In this document: positions 1 to 11,583 of the stretch, in pieces | Numbering within the stretch: the stretch's first letter is position 1 | Layout: each line of letters begins with the position of its first letter | Made by a program: the position numbers and the translations under genes | Notes under the pieces: model-generated | The model's input: the letters and a program-made list of their open reading frames with translations, nothing else | Told to the model about the DNA's origin: nothing | Databases searched by the model: none | Origin: Siphonodentalium dalli | Taxonomy: Eukaryota > Mollusca > Scaphopoda > Gadilida > Siphonodentaliidae | Direction of reading: 5' to 3' | DNA length: 64,000 nt | Assembly (NCBI GenBank): GCA_032622095.1 | Contig: CP136068.1 | Location: 62,952,025-63,016,024, forward strand

Positions 1-117
1 ATCAATGTTTTATTCAGACATTCTGGCATTTGCCCTTACATGTGCAGAACTTTGTACACTTTTGATTGGCGTGTGTACATTTACAGGTGACGCAATGGTT
101 CCTGCACTTGCACTTGA
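1..117. other. Flank of the decayed gene; nothing coding
   Basis: Short A/T-rich flank. The phrase 'attctggcatttg' near 20-35 recurs on the same strand at about 3308-3320, just beyond the other side of the broken gene. These could be remnants of element ends or of a duplicated target, but the match is too short to decide. Confidence 0.3.
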
Positions 118-3100
118 TCAGTTCTGTACAGCTGTCGCGCACCTGGCCCTGGTCGGCCCAGAGTGGTGACCACTTATCCTGGCCGGTCCAGCCCCACTCA
201 CTTGCGGGCAGAATGGTCTGTGAGCTTTGAGACTCTTGGCGATATCAGAGGCGTTGATATAACGATAGTCTTTACCTGTCCCCACATTAGAAGCTGCATC
301 TGCGACATGGACCATGATTCTAGTGTCCGCCTCTTCATGGTTACATGGGGCCAGTCGACCAGGATCTCTTATCGGGTTGCTCTTGGTGTTTTCGTCTTCT
401 GTGACAATGAGTTCTTTGCCACCAATCTGATTTAGCAACCGATTGTTCAAAAACTTGAATAACTGCTCCTAGTTGCTGGGCACTTGCAGAAATTCAGCCC
501 ATTTGCCGGGAATTGGTGTGAGAGCACACACTTTAATAATTTTTACTGGACCAGTACACCGCGAATCCCTCGCCTGTGCTTTTAAACTGTCACCAAAGTA
601 CCTATCCCAGACAATATCCACGCGACATGCGAATCCATACTGTAATCGGATATGCGGGTTGAATATCTTTGTGGCATACTCCAGGAAGGTCTTGCAGTCT
701 CTTGGTCGGAGTATGTTTACAAGCGCCGCAACATCGAAGATGGTTACATCCGTTGGTGGTCTATCCTGTGTCGGGGCATCTACAATTTGCTCCAAGCACG
801 ACATCAAGTCAGATTTATTGCCAAATCTGAGTCGTCCACCCTGGGATAATGCAACAGGAAATGACTGGTGTTCATGGCTGAAGAAATTATCCAGGTCCCC
901 TTGTCGTGTTTGGCAAGTGATGTTCAGCTTTGAAAACAAGGCACATTCACTCTTAAGAAGAGCAACAACAGTTTGCTTTCCTTTGGTTGAAGGTTTCTGT
1001 GGATGTTGTGCGAATAGTGTTACGTCGTTTCTTTTGATGGTGTCCGAGAGAGGGCTGCAGGTAGATTTGACAAGCATTCAACGCTGATTTGTGGCATAAT
1101 GTCCCGCGAATGTAGTCGTATCAGGTACTTGCTGTCTTCTGCAAAAGGGTTTCCGAATGCTTCTATTGCACTGGTTAATGATTTCACGTGGACTGCAAAT
1201 CTGTTTTGGTGCGATCTGGTTTGTTCATGGTGTAGATACGTTGTAGTTGATGAAACATTAATGTGACATGCGGATGAAGCTTCAAATTCTGCTATGCAAC
1301 GTACTACTTCTGCACTCGCCATTGCCCACCGATTGAGCGCATCGCCGTCTTGTGTGAGACCAATTATTCCACCATCCGACTTCATGACCGCGTTGTTCTG
1401 CTCATGTGCTTGGTCGATAGACATAGCTGAGAAATTCAGCAGCTACATCTGGGTGTGTAAGAGTAAGGTTGCGGATATCGCGTATATGCACAGGCATGCA
1501 TCGTGCGTAGTGAACGGGGTTCATGGGAAAAAACCAAGGTGTGAGTTCCTGTAGAGTATCCAAATACAACGTAAAGTTGCCCGTTCGCAGCGACCGTATG
1601 AATGCCAATACTAGCAGTTCCAAGTCTAAGGTTGTCACCCAGAAATTAAACTGGGGGCTATCTTTTGCTCTATGGACACACCATGATTCGAACGTTAGTT
1701 CCTCATCATCCATGTTATCTACAAGGTAATCGTTGTATGACCTCTTCATAAGGATACACAGTGAGCAGGCAGTGACCTGGTGAGCATGTCCGTCCTCTTG
1801 ATATGTGATGCTGCAAGGAATGATTCCGATACTCCAGGAGTAGCAATTCCCACCTCCGATAGGGACTCTATCCACCCACTTCCAGCGAGCCATTGGCCTA
1901 AGAGTTTGTATGCAGTTAATTCGGTGTGTAATCCACCTAACAAAACAACGCATTTGTCTTCTCCGTATACATCGGTGTCATCTGCCAACTGGACTTGCTT
2001 CATTTTTGCATATAGTGGTTGGTCCACACATTTGACAGCAGTCTGACCTGGGTTAGAATGCTCTATGGCTGCCATAATCACCTCCATGCAGTGCTTGACC
2101 ATTGGCACAGATGACGCTTCCTCTGTAAATGGTGGTAGCATCGCGTTTAGGATGTGATAGCATGTTGCTGGGTCATTCTGTTTGCATGGAAAGCAGACCA
2201 AGAGAGGTGTTCCGCTGTTTCTCCAACTGAGTGGTCAACATGTTTTAACCAATCAACTTCCGCGCTAATGTCAGCCTTTACTACATCACAACTGGTATAC
2301 TCAGTTGCACATATCGAGACAGTAACATCGCCATCTGGTAGAAATGCAGAAGATACAGTTGTGTAGCCAATGGGTAGATCTGACATTTGTCTCCGTTTTC
2401 TTATCACTCTCACCTGATGAGAAAATGATGAATTATGGCTTCTGATTTGTACACCTTCGTCTATGTTCTGAAACAGCGATTTACCAGTGCCATGGAATGA
2501 CGACATCGCAGTCATCGAACTTGGATTGTGGTCGATGTTATCGGCAGCAGCTGTGATAAAGTTTCCAGGTAATAGCTGTGGCGGACAGACAAAACCAATC
2601 TCGTTATAATAGTCACATACTGTGTTGCCGAGAGATGTGATGATGTCCATTATCCGGTCATAGGAATCTGAGATGCCCAGTGCGAACATACTGTCAATCA
2701 ACTGTCTCTGTCTTGTTAGGAATGTAACTTAAGACCGACATAAACTGGTATTGGTGGAGTGCGTTGTGGATTGTGTCTATAATTCACATCAACAAAACTT
2801 TTGTCCTTGCGTCTTCTTCTGAACTTCTGCGCATTGAACATGGTTAGTTGTGACACTGTTAACACAGGTTGGCTATATATTTGATCTTGAACCTGTTCTT
2901 CGATATTAGTACCATATATAACCATGCTCACCAATGCCAGCAGTGAATGTGGAACTGATTTTACTTGGCTTTGGACGTCATATTGCGTTTCGGTGGCGAA
3001 AATGTCCTTCATAATCGCATTGGCTATCCTGCGATTTGATAACATCTGCTCATCGCGATCGTTGTCCTAACCATGGCGCAATACTGATCCAATGTCGTCG

Positions 3101-3150
3101 TTGAATGCGAGATAGGCATCACGACCACTGTGATAACAACTCAATGATGA
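118..3150 (-). pseudogene. Decayed gene of the NHEEADTR / SIDQAHEQNN repeat-gene family
   Basis: Read on the - strand from about 3150 down to 118, successive frames give one collinear protein: HSGRDAYLAF (about 3130), SLLALVSMV (about 2940), PIPVYVGLKLH (about 2730), LGISDSYDR (about 2670), TAAADNIDHNPSS (about 2550), a GEDKCVVLLGGLHTEL block (about 1940), SPQFNFW (about 1660), SIDQAHEQNN (about 1420), GDLDNFFSHE (about 890), FGNKSDLMSCLE (about 820) and APCNHEEADTRIM (about 330). I know these blocks from a multicopy family of uncharacterised proteins in molluscs, cnidarians and fish. Its biochemical role is unknown to me, though its copy number suggests a mobile-element passenger. Breaks: in-frame TAG codons at 3067-3069 and 469-471; frame changes near 2710, 2190, 1790, 1410 and 1050; and an apparent deletion near 295 that removes the stretch normally following NHEEADTR. 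The N-terminus and C-terminus are missing. Product: none expected. Confidence 0.8.
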
Positions 3151-3990
3151 GATGTTATAATAACCCATGCTAACTATGGGCATTATCCCCATAACAAAAA
3201 TAAAAAATAAAAATAAAACCCTCGCTCCCTTATCGATTCTAGAAAAAAATTGCCCGAGAATCAAAACCCTTTTTTTTGGCCTTAATTGCAATGATATCAA
3301 TATTTATTCTGGCATTTGTTTTGCTAGTGTGTGGCTATGACAAATTTGGGATATCATAATACTTGTCACTTACCTTCGTATTATTTGAGAATCCGCACAA
3401 AATAGTCATCAGGATTCAAAAAGCCCACCATGTGAACTTTCAATTAGCATGTTTTTGACTATGGAAGCCCAGAAGTATGACAAATGCATATATTACGAAA
3501 CTGTTATTTGGATAAAACTAATCAATTTACTTAGCAAATACCACATTATATTATATAATAAATACACAATTAGAATGAAATTGAAATTTTGACAATACAT
3601 TTCACTAATATCCATTAATATCACCAACAATTAATATTAACTTTCATAATACTGGTATGTAACCAAACTGGTCATAGGGTAATTTTATTCAAACTAGTTG
3701 GCATACTACATGGGCACATATATTAATACATGCATATATCATCACTATGCCCTCCCAACCACAATAATAATTAATTATGGCCCAAATTATTGACTTTATA
3801 GATTAATTTTTTTTTTTAACAAAATCCTGCATATTGACCTGTTTGGCGGTCAATTTTGATAATATGTTAAAGAAATTTAATCAAAATATGCTGAAAATAT
3901 TGGTTTATATCATGTATTCTACCATTTAAAATACTCATACATGCATATTTCCCCATATATGTAGGTAAAATGATGGTTTAAGCCCTCCTA
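3151..3990. other. AT-rich non-coding stretch
   Basis: No reading frame with coding character. At 3240-3282 lies a segment (cccgagaatcaaaaccc followed by a T run and ggcc) that also occurs at about 20425-20458 and, inverted, at 24137-24180. It is probably the end of a dispersed element with ggcc termini. The rest is low-complexity A/T. If the tra2 exons missing from this window lie to the left, this is intron. Confidence 0.5.
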
Positions 3991-4150
3991 CCCACCCGTT
4001 GCTAAGGTGGAAACCGTTGCCTAGCAACCGTTGCTAAGGAAGGGATTTACACGACTGCCTCCACATCTTAAAATGATCAGTGGGACCTAATATACATATG
4101 TACCAAGTTTCATGCTTTTCTCACAATTATATCAATTGTGTCACATATCG
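3990..4150. repeat. Dispersed repeat carrying an X-box-like palindrome
   Basis: Contains gttgcctagcaac at 4016-4028 followed by ccgttgctaagg and, 55 bp on, 'aatgatcagtgg'. The same order of blocks is found twice inside the TTAA-flanked element at 40192-40260 and 40577-40650, so this is a relative of that element's internal repeat. Confidence 0.6.
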
Positions 4151-4499
4151 CCTGAACTAAGAGGCTTTATCTGTATGACATTATAAGGGTGCTGCTTTGT
4201 TTTGGACGGGTCAAAACCGTCAAATCGTTACCCCGACCTGACCTTGACCTTCAAATTGAAAAACAAAAATTAATGGATCGACCAAAGCCATGGGACCAAT
4301 CCCGCCAGTGGCGGGCTAATCTGCTATTTCCACTATAAACTGAAGACTCGTTGTAGATCCTCCATATTTCAAAAACCAGGTTTGTCCAATCTTTTATAGA
4401 AGAGTTATGGGATTTAGTTTGTCTATTTTTAGAGATTTTTATCGTTTGCGACTTATCACGATATCAAACAACTTTGACTGATTTCAACGATATTCGGTA

Positions 4500-4608
4500 T
4501 ATGAGTCTAGGATCACCTCCAGATGGGAGCTATCGAATTTGAACAATTTTCGATTAAAAAAACATGGCCGTAGGCAGCCATCTTGAATTTTATTCTGTGC
4601 ATCACTAA
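4500..4608 (+). repeat. Left half of a 164-bp-type (F1) repeat monomer
   Basis: Shows the F1 blocks 'ggatcacctccagatggg', 'aacatggccg' and 'cagccatcttg'. The monomer is interrupted at 4608 by the Harbinger-like element and resumes at 6996. Confidence 0.7.
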
Positions 4609-6995
4609 GGCATAATCTCAAAACTACTATCGGGATCCCAAATACTATTCAGTTTTTCGATTCCGATAGAGCGGTCCCGATTTCCCAAAAATATTCCTGC
4701 ACCGCATCTAAATATTCCGATAACATGCTGTGTTTACAAATATTTCCCGAAAACAATCCGAAAGTGATATTGCGGATAACTTTCCAATAATTTACCCACA
4801 TATTTCACAAAAAAGTATGTCTCTTTTGATTATCGATGAATCGAGCATGTTGTTTTTATTATATATTTACGTGCGCTCGTGCAACAGTATTGCGATCAGA
4901 CAGATTCGTAGGTAGGTACGTGTCACCCTACTCCGTTTCACTCCATGACGTCACCAAAAACGACGTAAAACCTCGTGGTGTTCTGACATTTTTACTGTGC
5001 CGCGTTTTTGCTATGTTTATTTTATGTGTTGTTTTCGATTATTTGTTTGTCGCCATTTGTCGGGATTCCCTGTTTCTATATTTAAAACTTGCATGCTCGT
5101 AGTGAGCCTCGATTTCGATTTTTGTTCTCCCACGTCAAAATACGTCAGAGTTATGACAAAAATAGATCGACCTACATTTTCTCTATCAGAACTCTACATC
5201 AAAGAATCTATAGACTCCTTCGGGACCTACATAGACTCCTTCATTTGGGTATTTTTACTTATAATTGGGAAGTTTTATCATTTTTGGTTCGTGCGAAGAC
5301 CTCTTTTTATTGTGCAGGAAAAGAGAGACATTCAAAACGCGATTTCGTAATTCGATGCAATAGGCTGAATAGCCTAACCTTCAGCTGAGTTCCGGGTCAA
5401 ATACGACGAAGGACGTAATACAAAACAAAACGCATTTGTTGACACAAACACCGTTTGAAGAGCTTATTATTACATAAAATGATCGTTATTGATTAATTAT
5501 TTATATTTATTGTTGCATATTGGCTGCTATCAATATTTTAAAACACAAATGGTATTAATTATTTCTTATAATTGCTCCTTTGGTCAACTTTGACTATCGG
5601 AAAATGAAAATATGCCGCTGAAAAAAATGTAATCGATATTAAAGTCTCATCCTTTCGGCAACATGGAATTGGTTTTAATTACTTAAATGATTAATATAGT
5701 AATTTGCCTTTTATCTGTGATGAAATGAGAAATGGTAATTGTCTTTTTTTGCTAACATTAAATTAAATTAAATAAATTAAGTAAAATACAGTGAAATTAT
5801 TTTTTAAATTATTGTTTATTACATTTTTGCGCACGTTGGCATCTCTCTGAGTGCATTCTAGTTGTTTCTGTTTCTAGTTCAATATGTTGTAAAGTATCAC
5901 TGTGCAAAATCTGAAAATGATTTGTCTTCTTCATGACGGGAACCCAAAAACAAGCATAATCAAGTGACTTCAGGCATGAATGCATGTATATGTGGGCCTA
6001 TACTTGGCAATGTCACATGCGTTGTTTATATATTTATTTCTGTTTCTAGTTCAATATGTTGTCATTACTTTTGGATTCCTCCATAGCTTCCTTCGTATGC
6101 GCATTTTTATTGGGTTGGAAGTTTGTTTAAAAGATTTAAAACTCTACACATTTCAAGTTTTGATCCGAAGTTATTAAATTGTCCATTGAATTATTTTTGC
6201 AAAATATCACTGAACAAAAACTGAGAATGATTCGTATTCTTCATGGCGGGAACCCAAAAACAAACATAATCAAGTGATTTCAGGCATATGGGCCTATAAT
6301 GTCACATGCGTTGTTCCCAGAAACGTAAACATGGATGACCCCAATTCCTGGAAGCGGGCTAAATATAGACATCTTATATTAACACTGCATACTGGTATCT
6401 CAGTAGATCTGCCAGTTTATTTCTAAAGCACACGATTGTGCATGCATTGTGTTGTCGTGACTCTTGAATAAATACAAATCTTTTGCATTTGCCATTTGGA
6501 TAGTCTTTGAAAGACGTGTGGAATGCGTAAATCTCAAAAAACAGTCGGAGGGCCGCACTGATTAAGGGTGGTACAACTGCATAAATATTTGGGTGTGCTC
6601 CCCATAACTTGATTTCCCGATGGGTAGCGGTGTATTGTCCGGATAAAATACGATTACGACACATGTTCCCCGATACTGTAAAACCATAATACTGATTTCT
6701 CATATTAGAAAACTATCAAATTAATAATAAAGATAGGCCTATAAAACATAAAATCCTGATAAAAGTCTGCGGCAATCTCGATACAGAACATTTCCAAACA
6801 ACATGCGGTGTTGTTTTCCTATTATGATACTTTTAAATGAAAGTAAACTCCGAAATAATCCCGATTGCTTATGTAAACCTTTCCGATATACATTGTGTCA
6901 TTTCCCGATATTAATTTCCCGATAACTGTATATATACTATTGGGATCTATCGGGAAATAGGCTGATTTCCCCGATAGTAGTTTTGAGATGACACC
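4609..6995. mobile_element. PIF/Harbinger-like non-autonomous DNA element
   Basis: Starts GGCATAATCTCAAAAC at 4609 and ends with the inverse (GTTTTGAGATGACACC) at 6995. The terminal inverted repeats continue as ACTACTATCGGG, giving about 26 bp in total. Both sides carry TAA (4606-4608 and 6996-6998), and removing the element restores a continuous F1 monomer ('actaaatcctttagcacc'). GG...CC termini with a 3-bp TAA duplication are the known signature of PIF/Harbinger. No transposase or Myb-like frame is visible in its 2387 bp. It also holds many dispersed 'cccgata' motifs near both ends and an internal direct duplication (5870-6320). Confidence 0.8.
5870..6320 (+). repeat. Two-copy direct repeat inside the Harbinger-like element
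   Basis: 'tttctgtttctagttcaata' at about 5868 recurs at about 6039. The block with 'cttcatgacgggaacccaaa' and 'aatgtcacatgcgttg' (about 5930-6024) recurs at about 6238-6314 with small changes. It is a local duplication of roughly 150-300 bp with an indel. Confidence 0.6.
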
Positions 6996-7620
6996 TAAAT
7001 CCTTTAGCACCCTACAGAGCATATCCCTCATCCGATCATCACCAAACATCATATGGATCCTCAGAATGACCTCTAGATGGTTTCTTACAATTTTTTCTGA
7101 ATTCTGTTGAAAAACATGGCTGCCAGTGGCCATCTTGGATTTTACTCCTTGTATGACTAAATCCTAACAGGTCACATTTCTTATCCAATCGTCCCCAAAC
7201 TTTATATGGATCATCGGGGTGACCACTACTAGTAGATGGGAGCCTCCCTTTTTACCCGAAATTTGTTTTAAAAAACATGGCCGCCAGCAGCCATCTTGGA
7301 TTTCAAATGTGAATCCATCAGCACACCCTGCAGCCGACATTTAATGGAGATTTGTTTTGAAACTTTACAGACTTGTTTAGGATCACCTCTAGATGGGATC
7401 TATATAATTTGAACGATTTTCGATGATAAACGTGGCTGCCGGCAGTCATCTTGGAATTTAATCTTTAAATCACTAATCCTTCATACAGGTCACATTTCTC
7501 ATCCAATCGTCACCAAACTTCGTATGGATCTTTGGGGTGACCTCTAGATTGGAGCCTCCCTTTTTTTCCCCAAAATTCATTAAAAAGAGTTATTAAAAAA
7601 ACATGGCCGCCAATGATTCT
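6996..7620 (+). repeat. Diverged F1 minisatellite array (about 4 monomers)
   Basis: Repeated succession of 'catccgatcatcaccaaac', 'ggggtgacctctagatggg', 'aaaaacatggccgcc' and 'cagccatcttggatt', spaced about 160 bp, much more diverged than the array at 16.9 kb. It is the continuation of the monomer broken at 4608. Confidence 0.75.
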
Positions 7621-8103
7621 TTTGTAACTGATCCACTCTTTCAGGCAAAAAAATCTGACGAGTGCCATCTTCCGATGGATGCAACTTGCAACACAATAGT
7701 GTTCAAAATGAGCTCTAAATGCTCATTTAATTTGTGAGTTAAGTGTAAATATAAGAAAAGGATGTTGATTTTGTTGCGGAGTGTGGATGCATGTTCGTCT
7801 AAAATTGTCAGACCAACTTGCATCTATACTCCATGGAAATAAAAAAATCAACATCCATTTCTTAAATAAAATTTGAAAAATCAAGTCAACAAGTAGCAGA
7901 TAAACATTAAGTAGATAACAAACATTCTGGTTTAGTAGAGTTTGACAGACGTGAGTGAGTATAAAAAAAATGTTCATGCCAATTTTTGGTGCACGACCCG
8001 AAGCATAGACACGACACCAATAGTCACTTTAGCTGGTTGCCAGCATGCTAAATGATCAGCATCCATCCCCTTGATGGTCATGTCATAACTACCTTATCTG
8101 CAG
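7621..8103. other. Non-coding, intron end before the tra2 exon
   Basis: No coding signal. It ends with the pyrimidine-containing acceptor 'accttatctgcag' at 8091-8103, which fixes the start of the first visible tra2 exon. Confidence 0.6.
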
Positions 8104-8219
8104 GCTAAAGACAGATGTACTGGTGCAGAGATTGATGGTCGGAGAATTCGCGTTGACTATTCAATTACACAGAGGGCACATACACCTACCCCGGGTATTT
8201 ATTTAGGAAAACCAACCAG
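8104..8219 (+). CDS. tra2: Transformer-2 homologue, internal exon: end of RRM plus linker
   Basis: Transformer-2 is a nuclear serine/arginine-rich splicing activator that binds GA-rich exonic enhancers through one RRM flanked by two RS domains. This 116-bp exon encodes [20 protein letters not shown], the last helix and strand of the RRM, followed by [13 protein letters not shown], the linker characteristic of Tra2 proteins (human TRA2B has a near-identical block). Acceptor: 'ttatctgcag' to 8103. Donor: 'gtgagt' from 8220. The exon starts in phase 0 and ends with two bases of a codon (AG), which the first base of the exon at 9510 completes to Arg. Earlier exons (RS1 and the first RRM half, including the RNP motifs) were looked for between 1 and 8100 and not seen; they are probably left of the window. 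Identity is very secure; the exact paralogue is not. Confidence 0.95.
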
Positions 8220-9509
8220 GTGAGTTCAGGATTATCTATTTCTAATAGAATTTCTTAGAATTCTTTGATTTTTATTATTATAGAATTTCTTTGAATTCTA
8301 ATATTTCGTAAGAAATCTTAATCTATTTCTAAGATATGTTGACCATCTTTTGGTGCATTTTTATACGCCATTTTAAAACAGGGCATATTATACGTTCGTC
8401 CGTCCGTCACACTTTTTAGTACCTTCATGGTGTAATCATCTCCTCCTGCAGATTTCATCCCAGAGATTTGAAACTTCAGAATATTGTTGCCCATATATTG
8501 AAGATGTCCAATGTGTATACATATAGATGATAGAAATATTTATTTTTTTACCGAGTTATTAACCCTTTTCAACTGTACGCAAGTGGAACTACATTGATTT
8601 AGTCAATTTTTTGCGACTTTATCATGAACTGTCGACTAAATTATACAAAATCTAGCAGAATTCCACTCAAAACCATAAAAATTAATAATGTAACATCTAT
8701 TTTAATGAGAAGGGAACATTTATTAAATACTTTATTTTACAAAGTTTGACAACTTGCAAATATGAATCTACAAATCAAATCGATGTTCATCATTCATTCC
8801 AGTGGCAGCACGCCTTTAAATGGGATAAAAGATGTGGTTACTTGGCATAAAAAATGTCAATAATCCCACAAAACATTCATTTTATTATCACATTAATCAT
8901 AATATCATGTTTGGTGTAGAGTTTTTGCATAATAAAGCAGCATTTATGTTGTAATGTCAAGTGTAATCTATGTAAAAAAAAATAAAAAATGAAGACATAG
9001 AAGCTGGTAGAAGCCGGTAAATTGCCTGATGTAAAAGCCGGTGAAAGCCATTAAACTGGCTGACGTAAAAGCCAGTAAATTGGGTAAAGTGTTCACACAA
9101 TGCCATATATATGTGAATGTCTTGAAATATTGCAAATATCCTGAATCTTCAATATTGCTTTCGTTTTAAAATGTACAATATTTAAAGACATAATGTGCAC
9201 TATTTTAGTGAATCAACCTGATGAGTGAGTACTCAGGTGATATAGTAACCTGTGGTAACTGGAAGAATAATGGAATCTTCTATTATTGCCAAACATTTTG
9301 ACCATATTGTTTGTGAACAATCGGCGATGATTTTGCCAACAAGAGTCACTGCATATAATGCATATAATATGACAAGGATGTTGTGTGCTGCCAAGTTGGA
9401 TATATAATTTATGAGAATAATTACTTGAAGTAAAGTTAAACCTATTCCAATCAGTTACCTAAGAATAGTGTTTCATATGACTTTAACAAGCATGATTATA
9501 ATTCTGCAG
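8220..9509 (+). other. tra2 intron (1290 bp)
   Basis: GT (gtgagt) to AG (attctgcag). It contains a diverged family-F4 piece at about 8340-8560: 'cgttcgtccgtccgtcac', then 'taccttcatggtgtaatc' and 'agagatttgaaactt'. A short imperfect repeat of 'aagccggtaaattg' type lies at 9001-9080. No exon seen inside. Confidence 0.8.
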
Positions 9510-9658
9510 GGGTGGAGGCGGTGGTGGTGGTGGTGGTGGTGGTGGTGGTGGTGGAGGAGGAGGCGGCGGCGGTAGTGGTAGAGGTAGGCGATCACCATCA
9601 CCGCATAGAAGCCGGCGAGGAGGCTATTACAGATCACGATCACGGTCATATTCTCCAC
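9510..9658 (+). CDS. tra2: Transformer-2 homologue, glycine-rich linker and RS2 exon
   Basis: A 149-bp exon between 'attctgcag' (to 9509) and the strong donor 'gtaagt' (from 9659). After the base that completes Arg, it encodes 21 consecutive glycines (9511-9573, mostly GGT), then GSGRGRRSPSPHRSRRGGYY and RSRSRSYSP. Vertebrate Tra2-beta ends with the same order: a poly-Gly stretch, RRRSPSPYYSRGGY, then RSRSRSRSYSPRRY. RS2 mediates contacts with other SR proteins. The exon ends after the first base of a codon (C), completed across the 4.9-kb intron. The glycine tract is an almost pure GGT microsatellite and is longer than the eight or so glycines I know in vertebrates, so its length may vary between alleles. 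The antisense reading gives a histidine run that is an artefact. Confidence 0.95.
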
Positions 9659-10614
9659 GTAAGTAAATTTAAGTATTGTATAATTGCTTCTACAAAGTAA
9701 TTCAATCTTTACCTGAACATCCCTCTAAATGAATAATAGACAATTCCAATGGAAACTTTCTCCATTTGATTCCACATTTTAAGCCTGTCCTTATAAATAG
9801 GTTGTCATGGCTTTGTATGCTTTTTCAAGAGCTTTTTTGAAAAATCTAATTTTTGTATTTTGGGCCAATATTTGATCTATTTAATTCAAAATTTGATTCT
9901 TTTCTTCCCTCACTTGTCATGTTATCTTCTTTCACCCCAATATATTAACTTTACATTATTGATGTGTTCGCATAATTATTCTCTACTAGTTGAATTGTTC
10001 TTCCATATCTGCTTGCCAGAAATTTCCATAAGCTGTAAATGTTTTGCTCTAAAAAATAGTCTGTGGGCCATTTCTGAAAAAGCCTCTAGTTTAGAAGTTG
10101 GGTAAAGGTTTCTATACAACAAATTAAAGGTCATTATATGACGCATTCGATTTTGTTTGTTGCCCTCTTCAGTATGTGTCCCAAAATAGATACTTTAGGG
10201 AAGATAACAGGAACAAAACTTTTTTAGGGAAGACCGTCTAAAAAAAAAAAAAAACATTTCATAGAGAGCACGTGTCTGAATATAAAAATAATGACTGCGG
10301 TTATAAAATGAACAAGACATTGTTTATATTGTATATTGTATAAGTTTACACTTAGAATGTCACACATTAAGTTGGCTTTAGGGGCATACAATGAAACAGT
10401 GTAGAGATTGATGAAGGTGAATTATAAACAACCTTGTCCGAAAGTGTTATCTGATGAAATTTGGGAAAAAATAGTGAAAAATAATAGTTTTTACTAATTT
10501 CTGATAATTTTACAACATTGTGATTAATTTTGATAGAGGTATGGAAAAACACATGAATTGGTAAATTCATAAAACCTCACTTTTTTGTCAACTATTTCCT
10601 ATTATCAATTTTTG

Positions 10615-11010
10615 TCCCCCGACGTTTCCGTCGGAGGACTATAGAAATGACCCTCGTCCGTCCGTCCGTGCGTCCGTGTGTCCGTGCGTCCGAGATTGGG
10701 TACCTTCATGGTGTAATCAACTCCTCCTACAATTTTAAACGTAGAGATTTGAAACTCTGGGATATTGTTCCTAACATGTTGGTGATTTGCAACATCTATA
10801 TAGCTAATAAAAAATATAATTTTTTCCATATTTTTGGGGGGGTTTTCGACTTAGAAAATTTGGAACATTTTTGCCTTTTGGATGAGATTGGGTACCTTCA
10901 TGGTGTAATCAACTCCTCCTACAGTTTTAAATGTAGAGATTTGAAACTCTGGGATATTGTTCCTAACATGTTGGTGATTTGCAACATCTATATAGCTAAT
11001 ACAAAAATAT
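10615..11010 (+). repeat. Hairpin-headed minisatellite element, family F4
   Basis: Head hairpin CCGACG/CGTCGG (10619-10634), then 'gtccgtccgtccgtgcgtcc' (about 10658-10690), then two monomers starting at 'gattgggtaccttcatgg' (10694 and 10886), giving a period of 192 bp. Because 192 is a multiple of three, the frame stays open through both copies, which creates an accidental long frame. A related single copy is at 8340-8560. Confidence 0.75.
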
Positions 11011-11189
11011 CATGTTTTCGCGTTTGCATGCGTTTGTTCATCGGGTTGTTTTGTCCAAGAAATTTTGCGGTGGTTTGCAACATCTATATACTGTATAACA
11101 TTGTTGCAAATAGTATTCTTCTAACAAATCCAATCATGAAGTTTACCACTCGAGTCGGGGGACATGTGGTCTGCGACCTTTTATTAACT

Positions 11190-11583
11190 TTACAACATAA
11201 AGTTTGAGCTATTGCCATGGGTTGGCATCCATCGTCCGTGCATGTGTCATCAATTTCCTTTGGCACACCCTACAGGCCGCATCCCTCATCCGATCTTCAC
11301 CAAACTTCATATGTTGCTTCAGGGTAACCTATAAATGGGAGCTTATCAAATGAAGAACAGGGCCACCCAGCCATCTTTGATTTCAAATTTTAATTCATCG
11401 GCACACCCTACAAGCCCGTATTTATGGCCCGATCATTTTTATCTCAACTTTACTTTATAAAGTTTGAGCTATTGCCTTTATAAAGTCTGTCATGCGTGCA
11501 TCCGTCAACAATTTCCTTTGGCTCACCCTGCAGGCCGCATCCCTCATCCGATCATCACCAAACTTCTTGGATCTTTGGGGTGA
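11190..11583 (+). repeat. F1 repeat heads and monomers, left part
   Basis: Two degraded F1 heads ('aagtttgagctattgccatg' at about 11200 and 'aaagtttgagctattgcc' at about 11459). Each is followed by 'catcaatttcctttggc' or 'caacaatttcctttggc' and the 'catccctcatccgatc' monomer start. The second is broken at 11583 by the insertion described next. Confidence 0.7.

Noticed and set aside
163-1087. Long + strand frames opposite the broken gene
   Set aside because: They are shadows of the - strand coding relic, where recognisable protein blocks occur.
4730-5388. Cluster of overlapping + strand frames of 60-117 codons
   Set aside because: No recognisable domain, three frames compete, and the region is inside a non-autonomous Harbinger-like element.
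9473-9658. Antisense frame with a long histidine run, and the + frame with a valine run over the same bases
   Set aside because: Both are other-frame readings of the GGT repeat in the tra2 exon; the Gly/RS frame is the one supported by splice sites and homology.
10647-11207. 186-codon + strand frame with an internal duplication
   Set aside because: It runs through the F4 hairpin-headed repeat; it is open because the 192-bp monomer is a multiple of three, and the protein resembles nothing known.
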